Source: Beta vulgaris subsp. vulgaris (lineage: Eukaryota > Streptophyta > Magnoliopsida > Caryophyllales > Amaranthaceae). From it: a stretch of 64,000 nt of DNA. Position 1 is the stretch's first letter. Every line of letters starts with the position of its first letter. The notes below the pieces were generated by a model that saw only the letters and a program-made list of their open reading frames with translations, was not told the DNA's origin and made no database searches. Position numbers and translations under genes: made by a program. The stretch covers positions 58,968,622 through 59,032,621 of the forward strand of contig NC_079202.1 of the NCBI RefSeq assembly GCF_026745355.1. The letters are read 5' to 3'. This document shows positions 1 to 11,900 of this stretch, piece by piece.

Positions 1-288
1 CCTGTTCAGGGAGAGGATCCCATTGAGGCGGAGGATCCCATTGAGGAGGAGGATCCCATTGAGGAGGAGGATCCCATTGAGGAGGAGGATCCCATCGAGG
101 AAGAAGACCCCGAGGAAGACCATGGGCCCATACTAGAGGATATATTCTTTGAGGACGGCGAGCCTGAGGCAGATGAGATTGACCTTGATGGAGGGATGGA
201 GGATTCTGGATCAGAGGATGAAGCTCACCGTCTTGCCCATAGTTCTTTTGAACATATATGTAGGATTAGGATTTTTGTTTTATTTTGA
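1..288 (+). pseudogene. C-terminal end of the extra acidic ORF of the gypsy element (partial)
   Basis: Frame 1 is open from the window edge to a TGA at 286-288. It encodes five tandem DPIEEE-type hexapeptides from an 18-bp repeat (about 16-105), then a very acidic tail (GPILEDIFFEDGEPEAD and DSGSEDEAHRL). The complete homologue is 43136-44056 in the minus copy, which has four hexapeptide units. This copy lacks one base just before the homologue's stop, so the reading frame runs about 17 codons further. Function unknown; the acidic tail is not part of standard gag or pol. Confidence 0.75.
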
Positions 289-598
289 TCGTTTTTGTTC
301 ATTTGTTATGTGGGATAATAAGGCTTGCATGCCGATTAGGGAGTAACATTATTTGATTATATATATATATATAGTATTTCTTTACAAATATTACATTCCC
401 ATTTTCAATAATAGTGCATAGTATTATCTTTTATTGTTAATTTGGCATCTTATTTTGGATGATTGTAATGCAAGTCAGTACAGACTTAAAGGTGTTCGCA
501 ATATATGTTTATATGTTAAATGTGTATTCGTTGAATAAGTTAAAACAAAAATTATGTGTAAGTCACTGAAATAGCTACTATGTTAATTTCAGCGCAGA

Positions 599-1686
599 AT
601 GGTTCGATCGGGAGGCGCCCCTGACACCTCTCTTAACATCGAGCAATCGATACGTGACCTAGTACAGATTACAGCCAACTTAGCCCAAGGTCACAGCCGG
701 GATGGGGACCTATCTGAAAAAGTGGCCCGTAGGAACCCACCTATACTAAATGGAAAAGGGGGACCTGAAGAGTTGGAAAACTGGGTTGGGGAATTTGATA
801 AGCTTTTCTTCACCCTAACCTGTCCTGACGAGAAAACAGTGCCCTTAGCTAGTTACTATCTGCAGGGGGATGCCCATTTCTGGTGGACCCAGGCTAAGGA
901 CAACCTTCTCAGCCAACCGGGTTTCGGGTGGGAAACTTTTAAAAAGGCCCTAAGAGACAAGTACTACCCTCCGTATCTTAAGAAACAAAAAGCCCAAGAG
1001 TTCATGATGCTGGAACAAGGGACCATGTCGGTAGAGGAATATTACCGAAAATTTATTGAACTGATGAGGTTTGCCCCAGAAAGATGCCCCTACTGAGGAG
1101 GCTAAAGCCTCACGTTTTGAATTGGGACTTACCCTTGACCTGCAGGGTAGACTGGGGGGAGATACATTCACCTCTCTGGACCATGTGTTTGGCAAAGCTG
1201 CCCACCTTTATGCTATCAGGAAAAGGGAGGAAGGGGGTAAGCTGGGCGAGAAACGTAAGGATAACCCAAACCCTGAGGGTCAAAAGTTTGAGAAAAAGCA
1301 CAACGGGAACCAGAAAATCAAAACCCTCAGAGAAATTTTGGTAAGGGACCCAACAATAACCCTAATCCCAACACCAACCGCAACAATAACACCAATAACC
1401 GCAGACCTGAGCGTGTATATCGGTGTAGAAAGTGCCCGAACAACCACCTGGTAAGGATTGTGAGGGTAACAAGGTTGAATGCCGGGAATGTGGGAAGATG
1501 GGGCATAGAGCCTATGAATGCTATTCGAAAAACAAGCTAAACCCCAATGGCCAAAGGAAGGGGAACTATGGGGACAAGCCCCGAAACGGAAATGGTAACG
1601 GGAATGGTAACGGGGGAGGTAATTACAATGGGAATTCTAACTATTCCAAGCCCGCTACCAAACCAGCAACCAAGTCTCTAATGTAA
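599..1686 (+). pseudogene. gag: gag of the plus-strand gypsy copy, frameshifted
   Basis: The ATG at 600 lies just after an acceptor-like TTAATTTCAG. The first 165 codons match the plant retrotransposon Gag region (LENWVGEFDKLFF, GDAHFWWTQAKD, MSVEEYYRKFIELMRFAPE). A small indel near 1080 shifts the frame, and the rest continues in other frames as a charged Asn-rich linker. A CCHC zinc knuckle (CRECGKMGHRAYEC, 1480-1521) follows, then an Asn/Gly-rich tail ending near 1686. Gag would form the cytoplasmic virus-like particle and bind the element RNA. Compared with the minus copy, differences are mostly single-base indels, so sequence error cannot be separated from real decay. Confidence 0.85.
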
Positions 1687-1729
1687 CAATGCAACTAGTT
1701 CCCAAGATAAGGGCAAAGGGAAGCTGTAC

Positions 1730-4700
1730 ATGATGACGGCTAGAGAAGAAGAGGCTCGTAGAGACGTTGTCACGGGTACATTTTCTATCAACTCCACTCC
1801 TGTTAAAGTTTTATTTGATTCTGGAGCATCCTTGTCATTTATTGCCCATGCAACTGTTAGAAATTTAACATTGGTCGAGTCTGAGTCGATTTCTATGCCT
1901 ATAGTCATTCCATCTGGGGAGACTGTTAATTGTTCTAAAAGATTCCTAAAAGTGCCATTAAAGATAGGTGAGGGATACTTTCCCTCTGATCTGATAGAGT
2001 TTAACTTATCAAACCTAGATATCATTCTGGGGATGGATTGGCTTGGGAAGTACAGGGCTAAGATAGATTGCGATGCGCAAAAAGTGGAACTAAAGGACCC
2101 TTCGGGGAAAAGAGTGTCATATAGGAGGATACCTCGAGAACCAGGAATTAAAGTTATCAATGCGTTACAACTTAAGAACTACGTAGACAAGGGTTGGCCC
2201 CTATTTATGTGTTCAGTGAGAAGAGTGGAGGATGATCCGTTAAGGCCTGAAGATGTGCCCATAGTCCGAGAATTCCAGGATGTCTTTCCTGAGGAAATAC
2301 CTGGTATGCCTCCAAGGAGAGATGTAGAGTTCACCGTTGACCTAGTACCTGGGACTGGACCCATTTCGAAAGCCCCGTATCGGATGGCTCCGGCAGAAAT
2401 GAATGAGTTAAAGAACCAGTTAGAGGAACTTCTAGAAAAGGGTATATTAGACCTAGCATGTCGCCATGGGGAGCACCCGTCTTATTTGTGAAAAAGAAGG
2501 ATGGTAGCTTGAGGTTATGTATAGACTACCGGGAGTTGAACAATGTCACTGTGAAAAACAAGTATCCATTACCTAGGATTGATGATTTGTTCGACCAACT
2601 TCAGGGTGCGGGGATGTTCTCCAAAATCGACTTAAGGTCTGGTTACCATCAGTTGAGGATTGTTGATCATGATATACCTAAGACTGCCTTTCGAACCAGA
2701 TATGGCCACTATGAGTTTACGGTTATGCCTTTTGGGTTAACCAATGCACCTGCAGTTTTCATGGACCTTATGAATAGAATTTTCCGACCCTACCTAGACA
2801 AATTCGTCGTGGTATTCATAGACGATATCCTGATCTATTCTAAGAACAAGGAGGAACATGAGGATCATTTGAGGGTCATTTTGCAGACACTTAGGGACAA
2901 CCAACTATATGCAAAGTTTTCGAAATGTGAATTTTGGTTGGAAAGAGTGTCATTTTTGGGTCATTTTATCTCTAAGGAGGGTGTATCAGTCGATCCTGCG
3001 AAAATCAAAGCCGTGAGTGAATGGCCTACCCCAAAGAATGTCACGGATAACGAAGTTTCTTGGGTTTAGCCGGTTACTATAGGAGATTTGTGAAAGACTT
3101 CTCCAAAATAGCAAAACCTATGACAAACCTGATGAAGAAGGATTGTAGGTTTACCTGGAATGAGGACAGTGAGAAGGCCTTCCAAACCTCAAAGAGAGTT
3201 AACCTCAGCCCCTGTCCTAACCTTGCCTAATGGGAACGAAGGATATGATGTGTATAGTGATGCATCCAAAAATGGGTTGGGTTGTGTTCTGATGCAAAAC
3301 GGGAAAGTTATAGCTTATGCGTCCCGACAGTTGAAGCCATATGAAGTCAATTACCCAACACATGACCTAGAATTGGCCGCCATAGTATTTGCACTCAAAA
3401 TCTGGAGACACTACCTCTATGGGGTAACCTGCCGTATCTTCACCGATCACAAAAGCCTTAAATATATCTTCACCCAGAAAGACCTCAACATGAGGCAGCG
3501 CAGATGGTTAGAGCTCATCAAGGACTATGACTTAGACATCCAATACCATGAGGGTAAAGCCAACGTTGTTGCTGATGCGTTAAGTCGCAAGTCTAGCCAT
3601 AGCCTGAATACATTAGTCGTTGCCGACAAACTTTGTGAGGAATTCTCTAGACTTCAGATAGAAGTTGTTCATGAAGGGGAGGTAGAAAGATTGCTGAGTG
3701 CCCTAACCATCGAACCTAACTTCCTAGAAGAGATAAAGGCGAGTCAACCTGGGGATGTGAAACTTGAGCGAGTCAAGGCAAAGCTTAAGGAGGGCAAAGA
3801 AGAGGGGTTTGCGATCCATGAGGATGGAGCATACGATATAAGGGTAGGTGGTGCGTGCCACAAAAGTGTGAAGAGCTGAAACAAAAGATAATGAGCGAGG
3901 GTCATAACACGACGTATTCTGTCCACCCAGGGGGAGATAAGTTGTATAAGGACCTCAAGAAGATGTTTTGGTGGCCTGGTATGAAGAGAGCAGTAGCTGA
4001 GTTTGTTTCCAAATGCTTAACATGCCAGAAAGTCAAAAGTGAACACAAGAGACCTCAGGGAAAGATTCAACCCTTAGACATTCCGACATGGAAATGGGAC
4101 TCGATATCCATGGACTTCGTTGTCGCCTTACCTAGGAGTCGGGGAGGCAATAATACCATTTGGGTGATAGTGGATAGACTAACCAAGACAGCAAGGTTCA
4201 TACCTATGAAAGATACGTGGAGTATGGAAGCCTTAGCCAAGGCTTATGTGAAAAATGTCATTCGATTGCATGGAGTACCCACAAGTATAGTATCAGATCG
4301 AGACTCTCGATTCCTGTCGAATTTCTGGAAAAAGGTCCAGGAAGCATTTGGTAGTGAGCTATTAATGAGTACAGCCTTTCACCCAGCTACCGATGGTCAA
4401 ACAGAACGAACTATTCAGACCTTAGAGGACATGTTGCGAGCATGTGCTTTAGAATACCAAGGGTCATGGGAAGACCATTTGGACCTCATAGAATTCTCAT
4501 ACAACAACAGCTACCATGCTAGTATTAAGATGGCACCATTTGAAGCGTTGTACGGGAGAAAGTGTCGTAGCCCTTTGTGTTGGAACGACATCAGTGAGAC
4601 TGTAGTGTTAGGACCTGATATGATTCAAGAGACGATGGATCAAGTGCGAGTCATTCAAGAAAAGATTAAGACTGCACAGGACAGGCAAAAATCCTATGCG

Positions 4701-5126
4701 GACCAGAAGCGAAGGGACGAAAATTTCGAAGTTGGGGAAAAAGTGTTGCTTAAGGTGTCCCCAATGAAAGGAGTGATGCGATTCGGGAAAAAGGGGAAGC
4801 TAAGCCCTAAGTTCATAGGACCCTATGAGATACTGGCGAGGGTAGGGAAAGTTGCTTATCGCCTGGATTTACCCAACGACCTAGAAAGGGTCCATAACGT
4901 GTTTCACGTATCCCAACTCCGGAGATACGTACCTGATGCGTCACATGTCCTTGAACCTGAAAACGTAGAGATAGACGAAACTTTGTCCTATGAGGAGAAA
5001 CCTGTCCAGATCCTAGACCGCAAAGTGCGAAGTACGAGGAATAAGGACGTCAGAATTGTCAAGTGTTGTGGAGAAATCAAACTACCGAGGAAGCCACATG
5101 GGAAGCCGAAGATGCAATGCGTCTGA
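1730..5126 (+). pseudogene. pol: pol of the plus-strand gypsy copy (PR-RT-RH-IN-chromodomain), frameshifted
   Basis: Aspartic protease motif LFDSGASLSF lies near 1810-1840. Reverse transcriptase spans about 2400-3070, with [21 protein letters not shown] and the catalytic FIDD box near 2815. RNase H (about 3200-3600) has [22 protein letters not shown] and TDHKSL. Integrase (about 3860-4700) has an HHCC zinc finger ending CLTCQKVK and a DDE core whose segments are [16 protein letters not shown] and [11 protein letters not shown] chromodomain-like tail (PVQILDRKVRSTRNKDVRIVK) starts near 4990; it is shifted out of frame near 5066 and stops at 5126. Further indels near 2437, 3049, 3195 and 3848 split the reading frame. 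Chromodomains of this kind are thought to steer integration to heterochromatin. Confidence 0.9.
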
Positions 5127-5181
5127 AGTACCCTGAGCTTTTCCAAGAGGTACGTGAGTTACGGGGACGTAACTTTTCTTT

Positions 5182-5196
5182 TAAGGGGGGAAGAAT
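5182..5196 (+). other. Upstream polypurine-tract-like site
   Basis: The sequence TTTTAAGGGGGGAAG is the same 15 bases as the tract directly before the 3' LTR, but about 210 bp upstream. The minus copy also has it (near 38094-38108). It could act as a second plus-strand primer site or be a small duplication; this is inference. Confidence 0.5.
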
Positions 5197-5393
5197 GCGA
5201 TAGAATTTCGCGCTTTCACCCTAAAGTATGTTAATTATGTTATTTGTATTAGTTAGTTATATGCTAGTTATGTGTGAAAACTGCTTATCTATTGTGTGAA
5301 CGTTAGAAAACGCTTGTGAAATTTGGGACTTAGAAGTGCAAAAGATCGTCGTTAAGACGGGCTACCTCAAAGTTTCGGGACGAAACTTCTTTT

Positions 5394-5406
5394 AAGGGGG
5401 GAAGCC
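5394..5406 (+). other. 3' polypurine tract
   Basis: AAGGGGGGAAGCC directly precedes the TG of the 3' LTR, where plus-strand DNA synthesis of an LTR retrotransposon is primed. The minus copy has the equivalent tract just above 37888. Confidence 0.8.
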
Positions 5407-5599
5407 TGTAATACTCCGTATTTTTAGTAGCAATTTCGTACTAATTAAGAAAATATAAAGAATTAATAAAAAGGTATTTTAATTTATTTACAAATTAATA
5501 GGAATAAATTATATTAATATGAATGTTTTAGGAATTTTCGGGTTTTAAAAGAGTAACCTAATCTTCACTTGACCTAGGGTTACTACCTTTTGAAAGGAG

Positions 5600-5607
5600 T
5601 ATAAAAA
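5600..5607 (+). promoter_or_regulatory. TATA box of the LTR promoter
   Basis: TATAAAAA lies 30-40 bp before the CT-rich AAACCCTAAACTC stretch, a usual spacing for a plant RNA polymerase II start. The box is conserved in the minus copy (5' LTR, 46849-46856). Start site not proven. Confidence 0.6.
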
Positions 5608-6479
5608 GAAAAGGAGAGGGAATTTCAGAAAAACCCTAAACTCTTTCTTCTCCCTCTCCTCAGCCGACATTTGCCTTTCTCTCTCTCTCCTCAGCCGACT
5701 CTCCCTCCTTCTCTCTCTTCGAATTTTTCTCCCTCTCTCAGATCTCTCTTCTCGGATTCTCTCAAACTCTCGCTGACTTTCCTCTCCCTCCTCCCTCTCG
5801 TCGCCGGTGTTGTGCGAGTTCAGACGAGGGCTTCGTGCGAATTGTCGAGAGTTTTTGGTGTGAAAGGTGCGCGAAGGTGTTCGAGGGTTTTGGTGCGAAA
5901 GGTGCGCGAGGGTGTGCGCTGTTCGGGGTTCGAGTGCTGCGACGAGGGTCGCGGTGTTCGAGGGTAGTGCGCCAAGCTGCGGTGAGGGTGCGCGAGGAAT
6001 CGGGGTCGTGCGAGTGTAGCTGCGCGACAGATTGCGAGAAGGTTTGTGCGAGCGTGGTTCCGCGTCGTGCGAGCGTGGTGGCGCGACGGATCTGGGTCGC
6101 GCAAGGGGGTTTGGGCGACGGAAACCGGTTTCGGTGTTGTGCGCGTGTGTGGTTGGTTTTTGGTCGCCGGAATTCTTTCGCCGGCGAGTTCTAGCGGTAT
6201 AATTTTTGTACTTAACTTAGTATGTCAGTTTATTAATTATTTTTATATTTACTGTTTTTCATAATTACGTACGTTGTATTTTAGTAATTAGTAATTAATA
6301 ATTAGTAAGTAAAGTTGTGTAATAATTTATTAGATTGTTAACTAGTTAAGTTATTGTTCTGTTTTAAGTGAAAATTCTGGTTAGGTTTGTAATTGGAATA
6401 AGTTGAAAGTAGGAAAAGTGTGGCCTATTATTAGTTACAGTGGTTATCGTTTCATGGGTGACCTGTTTCATGAAATCTG

Positions 6480-6620
6480 ACTTTGGGACATATGACTTAC
6501 CTTTTGGACATGGAACTTACTTTTGGACATGGAACTTACCTTTTGGACATATGACTTACTCTTGGACATATGACTTACTTTTGGACATATGACTTAACTT
6601 CTGGACATAAGACAGGTTGG
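6480..6620 (+). repeat. Short tandem array inside the LTR
   Basis: About seven or eight imperfect copies of an 18-20 bp unit of the form TTTGGACATATGACTTAC. The same array is present in both minus-copy LTRs (about 36650-36780 and 45800-45925), so it is a family feature and not a local expansion. Role unknown. Confidence 0.75.
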
Positions 6621-7996
6621 ACTTATGACATTTTTGGATTGGTAAAATAGTGGACTAATGTTACTAACTAACTTAGTTACTCACTAACTCTGACTTCTAA
6701 AAGACGTTAAATTCACTAGATTAGAATTATAACGAAAGTTCTGGAATAAGGTTTTAACTATTCGTTAATTCGAATCGTTAGATCGTTATGGTCTTAGTAC
6801 GTAGTAGTTGTTAGTGTTATCAAGGACGTAACACTAAAGCTTTGTTTAACGATTTAGGTCCCAATTTCATAAGCGGCTCGTTCTATTAAGTCAGCGAAAA
6901 TTCTCCGCTACAAGGTACGTACGCGTACCAGTTTACTTTCAAAGCTTAGTATCATGATTAGGTTGCAGTTCATGTTATTGGAACCTAGTACCATGATAGG
7001 GAACATTTGATTGTGATTGTTTGGTTAGACGTTTATAACGTGAAATCAATATGATGCATTGAAATATGTTGCATTGAAATGCGAAGTTCTATCGTAGTGA
7101 ACATCAGCATTATTAATCTGATCTATAGAGTAACAAGAGTGTTACTAGGATAAGATTGAGTTTGGTAATTAAGAGAGTATGTAAATGACTCCTTAAAGTT
7201 ATAAAAGAATGTTGGTAATAAAAGAAGATTATGGCGATACTTGTAGTTGGATTCCCTACAAGTATAGAACAATGGGGGGAGTGTGGGACTTGTCCTACAC
7301 TCCTACGCAGGCCTACTGTGACGACAGTAGTGTCCTTATATTTTGATAACTCAAGTAGGCGGAAGGTTCCGTTCGATCTTGGGGGTATGCATACTAAGGT
7401 GATGGGTGTGAGACGGAACAAAACCGTATTTGCATTTCATCTAATAGACCAAGTTGTCTATTAAGGATTCAGTAGCCCGTATGATTCTAGTAAGATGACG
7501 GTGCCCGTTCGATGCCAAATAATGAAAGATTAAAGGATGTGAGATAACGTAGGTTCATATAGCAGTTGTAATGTATGCATCATTTATGTTCATATAGTTT
7601 CAATGGTTCATTACGTACTCAGCATAGCTGACTGTGTGTTATTATGTGTTTGTTGTCCTGTGATGAACTATTGACACTTCAATGGGGAGCAGACTAGGTG
7701 AGCTGGTGCTGCTGCATGAATCAAGCATAGGGGGCTAGTCTGTAGTTTGAAGTTAACTTTTGGTTTAGTATTACTGAATTTTATAGAACATTGTTACTGG
7801 TTTGAGTTTGAATAAAGAGGGGTCATCTATGATTCCCGAGTTGTATTTACATTTTCTATTCCGCTGCAATTTGGTTTTGAGACAATGAATTTGAGTTACC
7901 GTATTTCTAATTATGCCTTGCGTTCCATCGCGGCGGTAACACTCCCAAAGTCGATGCGACGTAGCATTAGACGTGTATGGATTTTGGGGGTGTTAC

Positions 7997-8435
7997 TGGG
8001 GGTAGGTCGGGGTAGGAGGAGGGGGGTAGGTAGGGTAGGGGGTGGGGTAGGTAGGGGTATGAGGAGGGGGGTAGGTAGGGGTAGGGGTGGGGGGTAGGTA
8101 GGGGTGGGTGGGGGGTAGGTAGGGGTAGGAGAGGGAGTAGGTAGGGTAGGGGGTGGGGGTAGGTAGGGGTAGGAGGAGGGGGTAGGTAAGGGTATGGGAG
8201 GGGGTAGGTAGGGTAGGGGTGGGGGGTAGGTAGGGGTAGGAGGAGGGGGTAGGTAAGGGTATGGGGAGGGGGTAGGTAGGGGTAGGGGTGGGGGGTAGGT
8301 AGAGGTATGAGGAGGGGTAGGTCGGGTAGGAGGAGGGGGTAGGTAGGGTATGAGGAGGGGGGTAGGTAGGGGTAGGAGGAGGGGGGTAGGTAAGGGTATG
8401 GGGAGGGGGGTAGGTAAGGGTAGGGATGAGCGTAA
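7997..8435 (+). repeat. G-rich minisatellite next to the LTR end
   Basis: About 440 bp of imperfect units combining GGGGTAGGTAGGGG and TAGGAGGAGGG. Runs of three to six G recur every few bases, so the plus strand could fold as G-quadruplex. The array starts at the LTR terminus and stops before a poly-T tract. The proline-rich open frame on the minus strand is only the translation of this repeat. Confidence 0.9.
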
Positions 8436-8441
8436 ATAACT

Positions 8442-8464
8442 TGTTTTTTTTTTTTTTTTTTTTT
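8442..8464 (+). repeat. Poly-T tract
   Basis: A run of about 22 T directly after the minisatellite. It could be the poly-A tail of a minus-strand retroposon, but no retroposon body is recognisable beside it. Confidence 0.7.
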
Positions 8465-8529
8465 GAATGGGGAAAGAACGTGTTTTTAAAGTAAAGAAAA
8501 CGCAACATAATTTGGTATTTGGTAGTAAA

Positions 8530-8984
8530 GATCATAAAATAGACGTTATAAGAAATGGCGGGAAACATTTTGCGTTGTACCCCGTGCTACAACCACCTTA
8601 TTCAGTTGCGGTTTCATTTCACATCCCTCTTTCTCTAATTCTCTCTCATACTATCAATCATTCAATTGGTAGCAGAGAGTGCACTAATTAAATTTCTAGA
8701 AATCTGAATCGTCTCAATTTCGAAACAAACCCTAGTTTTCGAGAATCCCACTCAAAAAAATTATCAAAATGGCTCGTGAAATCCCTAGTATTAAATACCC
8801 AGAAGTTAAATCATTGTTCTTATTGAATTCTGTTGTTGTCCTTCTCTACAATTATAATTTCGCTGCATTGGGTTCTCTCGATTTCCTGAAAATTACGGTC
8901 GATTTTTGTTCTAGGTCAGTGTTCACTTTAAAATGTTGAATTTGTTCCATCATTTTTTTTAACAAAATTTGATTTTTGGTGCAG
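8530..8984 (+). promoter_or_regulatory. Probable promoter and leader of the helicase gene
   Basis: Not repetitive. It contains CT-rich leader-like sequence (TCTTTCTCTAATTCTCTCTC near 8630) and an ATG at 8769 that opens 57 codons. A possible intron (GT at 8915, AG at 8983-8984) would join it to the first recognisable exon, but this splice puts the ATG of 8769 out of frame with the helicase. The 8769 reading frame is therefore either untranslated leader or an upstream ORF. Exon 1 proper has its own ATG at 9000. Confidence 0.45.
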
Positions 8985-8999
8985 GGAAGAGAGAGAATT

Positions 9000-11900
9000 A
9001 TGGATAAGGAAAACAGTGGAGATGATGATGGTGATTCAACATTCAGTGATCAAGTTTTATCAGCTATAAAATTTAACCGGATTTTGAGCACACCTAGTGT
9101 TAAGAGTAGAAATTCGAAGCAAAAACATAATCTTCTGGGAAAATTTGGTCCATATTCATTCATAAATATTTCGGAGGGACGAGAAGAAGTTGATGATGCC
9201 GGAAATAGCAGAAGAAATATGGTTGAAGTTGCTGTCTTGATTAATGTTGTGAAGCGTCTGCATAAAGGTGTATATTCTTCTTGTAAATTTGGAAGGAGTG
9301 ATCATATGCTTTTGGGTGTATCTTAATTGTTCTTAAATGGCTGTAAATTGTGACTTAATAATATCATCATTTCGAACAACGGTTTCTTTGGGTTTATCTG
9401 ATTATTCTCATATGGAGTAGCTGTGAATTGTGATTGGTTAACATTTTGTGCTCTTTCAAAAAAACAAAAGGTATTATTTTGTGCTTTTTCAACTTGTGTT
9501 TTTCATCTCGGGATGATTATTGAACCGGTTCATTACAAAATCTGATCAAAATTTTATACACAGATTGGAAAAGTGGACCTTTATTAGTCTATTTTATCTG
9601 CTTAAAAGAGGTAGAAGAGTGATGAAAAATGTGTTTTATTATGATGTTTTTCATGCTATCTGAAAATTTTGCCATTGTACACAGAATGGCAGTGTTACGG
9701 GCAAAAGCTTTCTGTGTATGTGTTATCTCCATATGTAGGACAAGTGAAGGAAATTGAGAGAAGACTGGGGAAGATATATGAAGAATTGGATAGCTTTGAG
9801 TTGAAGGTGGAAGCGGTTGAAGGATTTCGAGGTGGTGAAGCAGATGTTGTTATAATATCTACTGTAAGATCCAATCCTGTTGGATCTGTAGGGTTTATGT
9901 CTGATCGTCAAAGGAGTAATCTTGCTTCTACTACGGTGAGGTATGACTTTGGAGTCATGTCTTTAGACAATACTCCCTCCGTTTTATTTTAATCTACACA
10001 CTTACATTTTTCACGCATGTCAATGTAAAACTTTGAGGACATATATCTTTAGTTTCGTATTTGTAAAAATTATAAAAAATACATATTAATAAAATACATG
10101 TTATGATGAATCTAACAAGATCTCACATGACTATATTTTCATTTGCGTATAAATCACAAATGATGGTTAAAGTGAAATGTGTGAATAGTGTAAAATGTCA
10201 AAGCGTGTAGATCAAAACGAAACGGAGGGAGTATATAGTTTCTGTTCGAGATTCTTGAATTAAGCGAACCCTTTTGTTCTGTACAAATGTAGGCAATGCT
10301 TCTGGATATTGGGGGATGGGAAAACCCTTACTGAAGTGGATTCCCTCTGGAAAGAAATAATTTCTGATGCCAAGGAGCGCAAGTGTTTTTATAATGCTGA
10401 AGAAGATGAGGAAATTGCTCAAGTCGTCATAAATGTTAAAAGTAAGCTGGATGAACTTGAAGAGTTGCTTGACAAGGAGAGTTTTATTTTCAAATCTGCA
10501 AGGTGGAAGGTATAGACTATATATAGATTAGTTTATTTTCCAAAATATTTGCTTTTTCTTGTGTTTGTCTGACCTGCAACTTGTTAGTATTCTTTTATGT
10601 CCATTAGTAGAGTTTCTTAATGTTGAATAATTTTAATACCATGCATCATTAGACTTCCTTCTTGATATTTTTTCTGCAGGTTGTCTTCAGTGAGATTTTT
10701 GTCAAATCTTTTTCAAAATTACCCTCAACCTACTCTAAGAAGCTAGTGGTGAAATTCCTTCTGAAATTAGCTAATGGCTGGCGGCCTAAAAACAAGAAAA
10801 CTGATGTAGTCTGTGATAACTCTGTCAGAATTGCTAAGCAATTCAAGGTTGAGGGTCGATATATAATTTGCACAAATGATATTTCAAAGGTACGAGGATA
10901 TGCCACTCAGATTTTGAAGGTCTGGGATATTTTGCATTTGGAAGGTGTACAGGAACTAGTCTATAAACTTGACAAAATATATGGTGCATTCAGTGATGAT
11001 TTCTTGATATGTTGCAGAGAAAAATGTCTCGAGGGGTACGTTGTTTATATATATATATATATATATATCGTTCTTTTTACAAGTTTAATGCAGTGAGAAA
11101 TCTCAAGATCTTATACTACAGTGCTAAGTTATCATAGATAGAGACATTTGTATATCCATAACATGCATTGCTTCATGTATGCATAAATTGACAATAATGA
11201 CAAAAGACTGCCGTTGGCCAGATCCTAATATTAGACAATTTTTATATAGGTGTTTGGAAGTCCCAAGATGCTGCTTGTCGTTTAATGTTGCTCAGCACAA
11301 AGGTATTAACAATACTGGACCGACAAGTTCTCTGGATCCTGATAAAGATGGAAGAAGCTATACTGAGACTGCGAAAGTTAAGGAGAGTTTGCTGCTAACA
11401 AAGTTCTATTGTTTATCTGCGGGTGTCTTGAGTCACTTGCTCTCTGCATCGGATGGGACGATGTTGAATGTCCCGTTTGAAGTTTCGGATCAAGAGAAGG
11501 AGGTGATTTTGAACCAAAGAAGCACCTTTATTTTAGGAAGATCTGGCACAGGTAAAACAACTGTGTTGGTGATGAAACTATTTCAGAAAGAACAACAACA
11601 TGATATGGCTTCAGAAGGACTTGATGTGATTGAGGGTTTAGTCTGTGGCTCTTCCTGCAATGATCCTGATAAAAGTGGGGCTTCTCTCTGCCAACTTTTT
11701 GTGACAGTCAATCCAAAACTTTGCTTTGCAGTCAAACATCATATCTATAATCTTCGAAGATCCGTGATTCTTTTCATTTTCTTTCTCCCCTTTTTTAGGC
11801 TTTATTTCCTCTTTATATTGGTGTACATTTCATGCAAAATGTTCTTAACTTGCTGTTGCGTCTCATGTAAAATGGGCCGAACTTGCTTTAGATTTTCAGT

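Larger units (their letters stand above)
1..7996 (+). mobile_element. Ty3/gypsy chromovirus, plus-strand copy, 5' end outside window
   Basis: Seen in order: the end of an extra acidic ORF, gag with a CCHC knuckle, protease, reverse transcriptase, RNase H, integrase, chromodomain, polypurine tract and 3' LTR. Pol order PR-RT-RH-IN-chromodomain is that of Ty3/gypsy chromoviruses. The same family is complete at 35260-47043 in the opposite orientation, which shows that the 5' LTR, primer-binding site and most of the extra ORF of this copy lie left of base 1. The coding part is broken by many one-base indels (near 1080, 1310-1440, 1685, 2437, 3049, 3195, 3848 and 5066), so as written it could not make a complete polyprotein. 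No target duplication can be checked because the left end is missing. Confidence 0.95.
5407..7996 (+). repeat. 3' LTR of the plus-strand gypsy copy
   Basis: Starts TGTAATACTCCGTATTTTTA and ends GGGGGTGTTAC. The final A of the expected TG...CA end is T (7997), where a G-rich minisatellite begins. It matches the two LTRs at 35260-37888 and 44409-47043 (reverse complement) along its whole length. Inside are a TATA box, a pyrimidine-rich start region, a GC- and CpG-rich stretch (about 5800-6195) and a tandem array of about 18-bp units (6480-6620). Long open frames in the GC-rich part (5671-6264) resemble no protein and are not called as genes. Confidence 0.92.

Noticed and set aside
5671..6264. 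Open frames of 70-120 codons in the LTR (also 36982-37668 and 46130-46679)
   Set aside because: They lie in the GC-rich, stop-poor part of the LTR, occur in several frames on both strands, and change with each one-base indel between copies.
6480..6620. Regular short repeats resembling a CRISPR array
   Set aside because: The units are contiguous without unique spacers, lie inside an LTR and are shared by all three LTRs; the host is a plant.
7993..8568. Long proline/threonine/tyrosine-rich open frame on the minus strand
   Set aside because: It is the literal translation of the G-rich minisatellite; it has no independent coding signal.
8769..8939. Possible first coding exon of the helicase gene (ATG at 8769)
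   Set aside because: Its only plausible splice to 8985 shifts the frame relative to the helicase; kept only as leader.
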